Positions 32,401-38,099 of a stretch of DNA of 38,099 nt are shown here, one piece after another. The position numbers were made by a program, and so were the translations under genes. Source of the stretch: an uncultured Sphingomonas sp. (lineage in GTDB: Bacteria; Pseudomonadota; Alphaproteobacteria; Sphingomonadales; Sphingomonadaceae); the NCBI GenBank assembly GCA_946482655.1, contig CAMLSA010000021.1, positions 1 to 38,099 on the forward strand, read 5' to 3'. Every line of letters begins with the position of its first letter. The stretch's first letter is position 1. The notes under the pieces were generated by a model that worked only from the letters and a program-made list of their open reading frames with translations, ran no database searches and had not been told where the DNA came from.

Positions 32401-34956
32401 GTGTCTAATCTAGTAGTAAATTTGGCAGCTGGCGCGACGGAAGCTCAGATTCAAGCGGCCATCGACGGTCTGCCGGATGGAGGCAAGCTCGTTCTCGCGG
32501 CAAACCAGACCATCGAGATCAAGAGCGGCCTCATCATGAATGTCGCGTCGCGATCGATCACCCTCGATCTCAACGGCTCGACCTTGCAACAGGCGGGCGA
32601 CGTCACGGTGCTGACCGCGCGCGGCAAGCATGCGGCGGGAGAAGCAGGCGTGATCGGCCACGACGGCGGCGGCCAGCTCACCCTCACGACTTCGGGCAGC
32701 ACGGCGGCGGCGCAGGTGGGAGATTGGATCAAGATCTATTCGGACAACGTCCTGCCCAACGACCATGGTTCGGAGACGCGGCTCGGTCAGGCGATGGAAG
32801 TGATCGGCGTCTCGGGCAAGACCTTGATCCTCAAGGGTGAGCTGCTCGACGAGTCGCTCTATGTCGACAATGTCCGCATCTCCAAATATCTCGGCGGCAC
32901 GCCGACGATCGAGAACGGAACGATCCGCGGCGACCAGGGCAATCCGGCGTGGCTCAAGGACCTCGTTCACATCCGCACGACGGTGGACGCCGACGTCAAT
33001 CACCTCATCGTGCGCGACGGCAACTCGATGGGAATCAACGTCGTCGATTCGGTGAACGCCAAGATCACCCAGGCCGCGGCTCTCAACCTGACCAATGATA
33101 CGGCCAACGGCCACAACGGCTATGCCGTGCATTCCGCGAGTTCCTACGGCACTACCGTTCAGGGCCTCTATGTCGAGAATGTCCGGCATGCGACCGATAA
33201 CAACGCCGTGGGAATCCCGGCGGGGACGATCGATCCTTCGAAATATGGCGCCGACATCGCGCTGACGGTCAGCGACGTCGTCGCCAACGGGGCCACCGCA
33301 GCCGCCTTTTCCTGGCATAGCGAAGGGCGCGAAAGCACCGTCACGGACTCGGTCGTGTTCAACAGTTTCGGCGTACTCGGCGCCCGGGGTGTCGCCAACA
33401 GCATGAGCGACGTGGCGGGCAGCGGCAACGCGCGCGGCATCCAGTTCTACGAATATGGCGATGGCGACGGCCGCGACATCGCGATCGACAACGTCCAGAT
33501 CCGCGCGCTCGACTATTATGCATATATGACCACCGGCAACACGGCCGACAATGTCATCAGCAACTCGACCTTCGAGACGCTCGACGGGAAGGTCTGGGCG
33601 ACCACCGGCCTCACCACCATCAACACGACGAAGACGGTGCTGCCCTGGGGGACGAAAAACAGCCCGAGCAGCCTGACCGGCTCGCTGGCCGATGACAGGC
33701 TGGTCGGAGCAGGCGGCGCGGACACGATCCAGGGCGGCGGCGGCGGAGATTATCTGTGGGGAGGGGGCGGTGTCGACCTGCTCGCTGGCGGCGCGGGAAG
33801 CGATCGATTCGCCTATCTGTCGATCAGCGAAGCGGGTGACGTCATCACCGATTTCCAGTCGGGCTTGGGCGGAGACGCGGTCGATCTCAGCGCGCTCGCG
33901 ATCCACAATGGCTGGAAGGGGGATATCTTCACCAATGGCTATGTGTCGCTGGTCCAATCGGGCGCCGATACGCTGGTAAAGATCGATACCAGCGGTGGCG
34001 GCGACAATTATGTGACGCTCGCGACCCTGACCAACGTCAGCGCGGCGGACGCACGAGCCAACATTTCGACCGAAATCCGTGTCACCGGCGCGGCGGCATC
34101 AGCGCAGACTGCGCCTCTCCCCCAGGCGAGCGCCCCGCCACCCGCGGTCGACCCGCTCGAAGGTGCGCTCCGGCTCACCATCATCGACGGCACGCTCAAC
34201 GGCACCGAGGGGGCCGATCTGATGGTCGGCACCACCGGCAACGACCGGCTGGTGGGATATGATGGAAACGACACGCTGATCGGCGGCGCTGGGCGCGACG
34301 CGCTGATCGGCGGCGCTGGCCAGAACTCCGCGAGCTATCAGACCTCGGCCAATGGGCTGACCGTCGACCTGGCGTCGCCGGCTCTCAACACCGGCGACGC
34401 GGTCGGTGACAGCTACGCCCAGATCGCTGGCCTGATCGGAAGCGAGTTCGACGATCATCTCTACGGCAGCAGCGGCGCGAACACGATCATCGGCGGCGCC
34501 GGTACGGACTTGATCGACGGGCGCGCGGGCTCCGACGCGCTCTATGGCGGCGATGGATCGGATCGGCTGTCCGGAGGTTCGGAGACCGATCGGCTGTTCG
34601 GCGGAGCGGGCGACGACAGGCTCTGGGGCGGAGCCGGCTACGATTCGCTCCACGGCGGCCTGGGCGACGACGTGTTCATGTTCGACTTTGCCGACAAGAG
34701 CTACGACACGATTACCGACTTCACCGCGGGCGACCTGCTCCTGCTGGTCGATTTTGGCCTGACGGAGCTCAATGGGACCAACTTCGTCGCCTCGACGACG
34801 CCGAAGGCGATCGCGGCGGTCGGGACGGTGCTCTATGACTCGGATGACGGGCTGCTCTTCTGGGACGCCGATGGGCTCGGTGGGGCTGCGGCGGTACGGA
34901 TCGCCCTTATCGCCGACAGTCCGGCGCTGAGCTCCAGCGATTTCCTGTTCGGTTGA
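32401..34956 (+). CDS. Secreted beta-helix protein with RTX calcium-binding repeats
   Basis: An 851-aa protein with no signal peptide, as expected for type I secretion. Residues ~1-420 read like a right-handed parallel beta-helix of the pectate-lyase/polysaccharide-binding kind (LAAGATEAQIQAAIDGLPDG start, NGTIRGDQGN, VRDGNSMGINVVDS, RGIQFYEYGDGDGRD). RTX nonapeptides (GGxGxDxLx) follow in two groups, residues ~430-465 and ~615-755 (LVGYDGNDTLIGGAGRDALI, LFGGAGDDRLWGGAG). A PAQ-rich linker separates them. The C-terminal ~70 residues (TITDFTAGDLLLLVDFG onward) resemble the secretion signal. It probably acts on or binds extracellular polysaccharide. The start is GTG 32401 with GGAG upstream; ATG 32302 is in frame but AT-rich and unlike the family. 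No T1SS genes are in the window. Confidence 0.85.
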   Translation: MSNLVVNLAAGATEAQIQAAIDGLPDGGKLVLAANQTIEIKSGLIMNVASRSITLDLNGSTLQQAGDVTVLTARGKHAAGEAGVIGHDGGGQLTLTTSGSTAAAQVGDWIKIYSDNVLPNDHGSETRLGQAMEVIGVSGKTLILKGELLDESLYVDNVRISKYLGGTPTIENGTIRGDQGNPAWLKDLVHIRTTVDADVNHLIVRDGNSMGINVVDSVNAKITQAAALNLTNDTANGHNGYAVHSASSYGTTVQGLYVENVRHATDNNAVGIPAGTIDPSKYGADIALTVSDVVANGATAAAFSWHSEGRESTVTDSVVFNSFGVLGARGVANSMSDVAGSGNARGIQFYEYGDGDGRDIAIDNVQIRALDYYAYMTTGNTADNVISNSTFETLDGKVWATTGLTTINTTKTVLPWGTKNSPSSLTGSLADDRLVGAGGADTIQGGGGGDYLWGGGGVDLLAGGAGSDRFAYLSISEAGDVITDFQSGLGGDAVDLSALAIHNGWKGDIFTNGYVSLVQSGADTLVKIDTSGGGDNYVTLATLTNVSAADARANISTEIRVTGAAASAQTAPLPQASAPPPAVDPLEGALRLTIIDGTLNGTEGADLMVGTTGNDRLVGYDGNDTLIGGAGRDALIGGAGQNSASYQTSANGLTVDLASPALNTGDAVGDSYAQIAGLIGSEFDDHLYGSSGANTIIGGAGTDLIDGRAGSDALYGGDGSDRLSGGSETDRLFGGAGDDRLWGGAGYDSLHGGLGDDVFMFDFADKSYDTITDFTAGDLLLLVDFGLTELNGTNFVASTTPKAIAAVGTVLYDSDDGLLFWDADGLGGAAAVRIALIADSPALSSSDFLFG

Positions 34957-34960
34957 GGGC

Positions 34961-34986
34961 AAGGCCCGGCCATTGCGCCGGGCCTT
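34961..34986 (+). terminator. Intrinsic terminator after RTX gene
   Basis: AAGGCCCGGC (34961-34970) pairs perfectly with GCCGGGCCTT (34977-34986) around the loop CATTGC, and is followed by CCACATTTT. It starts 4 bases after the stop codon. It also lies about 60 bases downstream of the convergent dedA-family stop and could serve both. Confidence 0.8.
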
Positions 34987-35046
34987 CCACATTTTCGTCA
35001 GGACGGCTCCGAGGGCAAGGGGCATCGACGAGGGTCGCGACGGTCA

Positions 35047-35649
35047 TCACCGGCTCCTGCGCCGATAGGTGGCGACGCGGAACAGATAGGAGGCGACGAT
35101 GCCGCCCATGATCACGGCGCTGAACGGGCCGATATAGCGATCGATCTGGCCATAGGCGCTGCCCAGCGCATGACCGAGCACCGCCAGCAGGCTCGTCCAG
35201 ATGCCGGCTCCAATCATCGTCAGGATGAGGAAGCGCGGGAGGTGCATGCCGAACAGGCCGGCGGGCACCGAGATCAAGGTCCTGATCGTCGGGATCAGGT
35301 GGCCCACGGGCACGGCCCAGCGGCAGTGGCGGCCGAACCATCCATCGATTCGGTCTATGTCCTTGCGCGACAGGGTCAGCCAGCGGCCATGCCGGTCCGC
35401 CCAGCGCCGAAGCCGCTCCTCCGACGTCCAGCGGCCAATCGCGTACCACGTGAGGGCGCCCGCCGTCGTGCCGGCCAGGCCTGACAGGATCACGCCGGGA
35501 AGCGACAGGTCGCCGCGCGCGGCCGCATAGCCCGCGAGCGGCATGATCAATTCGGAGGGCAGCGGCGGGAACAGATTTTCCAGCAGCATCAGCAGCGTGA
35601 TGCCGAAATAGCCGAACTGCTCGACAAGCTTCTCGATCCATTCGGTCAT
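35047..35649 (-). CDS. DedA family membrane protein
   Basis: A 200-aa polytopic inner-membrane protein of the DedA/VTT family, several of which flip undecaprenyl phosphate or phospholipids and support envelope integrity. Typical marks are MLLENLFPPLPSELIMPLAG near residues 21-40 with the conserved Glu residues, DRIDGWFGRHCRWAVPVG, and HLIPTIRTLISVPAGLFGM, the RxxxxxPAG motif. Four to six helices are expected. It begins in an ATGA overlap with the preceding 97-aa gene and ends in a basic tail (YRRRSR). The overlap with genes of a cytochrome oxidase cluster is probably incidental operon structure. Confidence 0.92.
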   Translation of the reverse strand: MTEWIEKLVEQFGYFGITLLMLLENLFPPLPSELIMPLAGYAAARGDLSLPGVILSGLAGTTAGALTWYAIGRWTSEERLRRWADRHGRWLTLSRKDIDRIDGWFGRHCRWAVPVGHLIPTIRTLISVPAGLFGMHLPRFLILTMIGAGIWTSLLAVLGHALGSAYGQIDRYIGPFSAVIMGGIVASYLFRVATYRRRSR

Positions 35650-35939
35650 TCCACGTCTCCGAACAGGACTGGCAGCCTCTGCCAGACGATCGCGATCATC
35701 GACAGCGCGATGCCGAGCAGTGCGGTCGACCGGCGCCAGCGGTCATAATCGTCGGCGGCAGCCAGCCGCGCGGCGCGGATGCCGATAAGGACGTCGCCGC
35801 CCAGGGAAAGGGCCCCGGCCAGGGCCGCGAGCACGCGGCCGATCGTGCGCGGGCCGATGAACTCGGCGATCGCATAGATAACGAAGAAATCGGCCGCCCA
35901 TATGAGCAGTCCGCCGAGCAGGAGCGCCCAATGCCGCAT
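35646..35939 (-). CDS. Three-helix membrane protein of the cytochrome oxidase gene set
   Basis: A 97-aa protein (MRHWALLLGGLLIWAADFFV start) with three hydrophobic segments at about residues 4-26, 34-52 and 70-88, basic loops, and a C-terminal LPVLFGDVE. It begins inside the oxidase stop codon (TGATG, one shared base) and its own stop overlaps the dedA start (ATGA), so all three are translationally linked. No catalytic residue is visible. By position it might be a small structural or assembly subunit of the oxidase. I do not recognise a named family. The much longer open frame on this strand is the shadow of the oxidase gene. Confidence 0.75.
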   Translation of the reverse strand: MRHWALLLGGLLIWAADFFVIYAIAEFIGPRTIGRVLAALAGALSLGGDVLIGIRAARLAAADDYDRWRRSTALLGIALSMIAIVWQRLPVLFGDVE

Positions 35940-38099
35940 CAGCCGACCAGCCGCGTGAGCAGCGCGGCGGCGAGCCCCTGCGTGCCGGTATAGGCCAGCA
36001 TCAGCATGGTCAGGTCGACGATGTTGCTCGATGGCCGCACGAGGCCGCCGGTCAGGCCGCGGGCCCAGGTGAAGCCGGCCATCAGCACCGCGATCGCCAC
36101 GGCCGTGCCCTGCAGCGCGAGGAGCGCGTAGATGAGTGCCCCCTGGGCGCTGAGCTGCGGATCGATCGCCCCCCGCCATGCGAACCAGTCGAGCAGCAGC
36201 GCGCCGATCAGGGCGACGGCCGATGACAGCAGAAGGGCCAGCCCGGCCGCCTTGGAGCGCTCGTACAGCCATCGCCCGCCGATCGCCGCGCCGATCGCGG
36301 CGGTTTCGAGCAGCAGGATCGGCCAGGCGGCGAGCACGGGCGGCGTCGCGGTCCAGAAGGCGGGCTGGTTGCTCGCCAGGAACAGCAGCGAGAAGATCGT
36401 CATCAGGAAGATCATGCCCACCACGATCAGCAGGATGACCATCGCCCACCAGCCATGGCTGCGCGGGCCGGTCACATAGGTCGGCACCTCGATCCCGGCG
36501 CCGATATCCACGCGATCGGCCTCGACCGGCCGGTCGGTCTCCCAGAGCCATCGCAGCGTCGCGATCACCGCGAGGATGCCGCTCGCGATGCCGAAGCCAT
36601 AGGCCTGGACGGTGAGCGCGAGGAAGAAGCCCGCAGTCGCCACCGCGGCGGTGAACGGCCAGGGCGAAGGCCCCGGCATGATCTGGAGATATTGCGGCTC
36701 GGCGAGCAGCGGGCTGGTGATGATCGTCTCGCGCCGTGCGGTCGCCGAACGGGGCAGGAAGTAACGGCCCTGCTCGACCCGCTCGGAGATGTCGGGATCG
36801 TCCCATAGCGGCTCGCGGCTGCGGACGACCGGGATCGAGCGGGTCGAATAGAGCGCGGTCGGCAGCCATTCCAGCGTCCCCGCGCCGAAGACGTTGCCCG
36901 CATTGCCTTCGCTGGGTGCGAGGCGGAAGTTGCGGGCGAGGTCGACGAGGAACAGCAGCACGCCGAGCCCGAGCATGAAGGCGCCGGCCGTCGAGATGAG
37001 GTTGGGCAAGTCCCAACCGCGATCGGGAAGATAGGTATAGACCCGCCGCGGCATCCCCATGAGTCCACTCAGGTGCATCGGCATGAAGGCGACGTTCATG
37101 CCGACGAACATCAGCGCGAACACCCATTTGCCCAGCCGTTCGGACAGCGCGCGGCGGCTGACCATCGGGGTCCAGTAGTAGAAGGCGGCGAACAGCGGAA
37201 ACACCATCCCACCGATCAGCACATAATGGAGGTGCGCGACGATGAAGTAGCTGTCGTGCGCCTGCCAGTCGAACGGGACCAGCGCCACCATCACCCCGGT
37301 AAGGCCGCCGGTCACGAAGACGATGATGCTGCCCATCGCGAACAGGCCGGGTGTGTTGAACCGCGGCTTGCCGGTCGCAAGCGTCGCGATCCACGAAAAG
37401 ACCTGGATGCCGGCGGGCACGCTCACCGCCATCGAGGCCGCCGAGAAAAAGCCGGTGGTCATCGTCGGCAGGCCGGTCGAGAACATATGATGCGCCCACA
37501 CGCCGAAGCTGATGAAGCCTGTCGCCAGCATCGCGAGCACGATCAGCCGGTAGCCGACCAGTTCAGCACGGGCGACCGTCGGGATGATCATCGACATCAT
37601 CCCCGCCGCCGGCAGGAAGATGATGTAGACTTCCGGATGGCCGAAGAACCAGAAGAGGTGTTGCCAGAGCATCGGATCGCCACCACGGGTGGCGTCAAAG
37701 AAGGGCCAGTGCAGCGCGCGCTCGAACTCGAGCAGCAGGGTGCCGAGGATCACGCTGGGAAAGGCGATCACGATCATCGCGGCGAATACGAGCATCGACC
37801 AGGCGAAGATCGGCATCCGGTCGAGCCGCATCCCCGGCGCCCGGGTGCGCAGCACGCCGACGATGATCTCCACCGCGCCGGCGATGGCCGAGATCTCGAT
37901 GAAGCCGATGCCCAGCAGCCAGAAATCGGTGTTGATGCCCGGCGAATAAGCCCGCGAAGTGAGCGGCGGGTACATGAACCAGCCGCCATCAGGGGCGAGC
38001 CCGAAGAACAGCGAGCAGAAGAAGGCGAGGCCGCCCACCGCATAGGCCCAGAAGGCATAGGCCGACAGCCGCGGGAAGGGGAGGTCGCGCGCCGCCAGC
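35939..38099 (-). CDS. Cytochrome c oxidase subunit I fused to a subunit III-like domain (5' partial)
   Basis: The gene runs off the right edge; the visible 719 residues lack the N-terminus, and the reading frame is open to base 38099. The subunit I part shows WFFGHPEVYIIFLPAAGMMS (CuB His crosslinked to Tyr, proton-channel Glu as in A1-type oxidases), WAHHMFSTG for the two CuB His, SWIATLATG and the heme-ligand stretch AHLHYVLIGGM. From about visible residue 400 an extension carries further helices: SPWPFTAAVATAGFFLALTV, GWWAMVILLIVVGMIFLMTI and others. These match subunit III of fused CoxA/CtaDE proteins. It terminates in the one-base overlap with the 97-aa gene. As a terminal oxidase it would draw electrons from cytochrome c and ultimately from the quinone pool that CO dehydrogenase could feed. 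Confidence 0.92.
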   Translation of the reverse strand, partial: LAARDLPFPRLSAYAFWAYAVGGLAFFCSLFFGLAPDGGWFMYPPLTSRAYSPGINTDFWLLGIGFIEISAIAGAVEIIVGVLRTRAPGMRLDRMPIFAWSMLVFAAMIVIAFPSVILGTLLLEFERALHWPFFDATRGGDPMLWQHLFWFFGHPEVYIIFLPAAGMMSMIIPTVARAELVGYRLIVLAMLATGFISFGVWAHHMFSTGLPTMTTGFFSAASMAVSVPAGIQVFSWIATLATGKPRFNTPGLFAMGSIIVFVTGGLTGVMVALVPFDWQAHDSYFIVAHLHYVLIGGMVFPLFAAFYYWTPMVSRRALSERLGKWVFALMFVGMNVAFMPMHLSGLMGMPRRVYTYLPDRGWDLPNLISTAGAFMLGLGVLLFLVDLARNFRLAPSEGNAGNVFGAGTLEWLPTALYSTRSIPVVRSREPLWDDPDISERVEQGRYFLPRSATARRETIITSPLLAEPQYLQIMPGPSPWPFTAAVATAGFFLALTVQAYGFGIASGILAVIATLRWLWETDRPVEADRVDIGAGIEVPTYVTGPRSHGWWAMVILLIVVGMIFLMTIFSLLFLASNQPAFWTATPPVLAAWPILLLETAAIGAAIGGRWLYERSKAAGLALLLSSAVALIGALLLDWFAWRGAIDPQLSAQGALIYALLALQGTAVAIAVLMAGFTWARGLTGGLVRPSSNIVDLTMLMLAYTGTQGLAAALLTRLVG

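Noticed and set aside
32410..33957. 515-codon open frame on the reverse strand opposite the RTX gene
   Set aside because: It mirrors the RTX codons (Asp/Arg/Ile-rich wording with no domain), whereas the forward frame shows clear beta-helix and RTX repeats.

Overview
The window is a GC-rich alphaproteobacterial chromosome segment, most likely from the Sphingomonadales (Sphingomonas, Rhizorhabdus, Sphingobium or a relative). Several clues agree: a DUF6481-type protein, a UrcA-family protein, a cytochrome oxidase subunit I fused to a subunit III-like part, an ExoD-family protein, dense coding on both strands, and protein wording that looks sphingomonad. The genus assignment is an inference from gene content; no search was run.

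Left part (1-19.8 kb). After the tail of ftsH and a DUF952 gene comes a reverse-strand set of a spermidine-synthase-like protein, DUF6481, a 50-aa orphan, UrcA and a Tyr/Arg/His-rich secreted protein. glmU and glmS, which make UDP-GlcNAc, follow on the reverse strand. Divergent from glmU is an unusual in-frame fusion of phosphoglycolate phosphatase to a zinc-ribbon SAM methyltransferase. Next are a cytochrome P450 overlapping a membrane-bound alpha/beta-hydrolase-like gene, and a divergent tiny phospholipase-A2-like protein. A host-attachment-family gene, gyrA, a tiny membrane protein, yaaA, a secreted TPR-like protein, an Lrp/AsnC regulator and a degenerate sensor histidine kinase complete this part. 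A CAT-anticodon tRNA sits at 19.8 kb.

Middle part (20-29.1 kb). This is the metabolic centrepiece: a compact reverse-strand operon coxM-coxS-coxL-coxD-coxE-(xdhC/coxF)-mocA-coxG-orf. CoxL carries the Cys-Ser-Phe-Arg active-site loop of form I (true, aerobic, Mo-Cu) carbon monoxide dehydrogenase, with Ser in place of the usual first Ala. CoxS and CoxM supply the [2Fe-2S] clusters and FAD. CoxD, CoxE and the XdhC protein would mature the metal centre, MocA would make the cytosine-dinucleotide cofactor, and CoxG would link the enzyme to the membrane or quinone pool. The regulator and membrane genes coxB, coxC, coxH and coxK of the classical Oligotropha cluster are not in the window. A tandem EthD-domain gene converges on the operon from the tRNA side.

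Right part (29.3-38.1 kb). A lipoprotein M48 metalloprotease, an ExoD-family protein and a PagL-like lipid A deacylase are followed by a 345-bp AT-rich gap. The gap leads into a large secreted beta-helix/RTX protein whose Shine-Dalgarno overlaps a perfect inverted repeat. The window ends in an overlapping reverse-strand set: a cytochrome c oxidase subunit I/III fusion (5' end outside), a 97-aa three-helix membrane protein and a DedA protein.

The most notable items are the form I CO dehydrogenase operon with its Ser variant loop, the Gph-methyltransferase fusion, the P450/hydrolase/PLA2-like group, and the RTX leader with a structure that could hide its ribosome binding site. No CRISPR array, insertion sequence or rRNA was seen.
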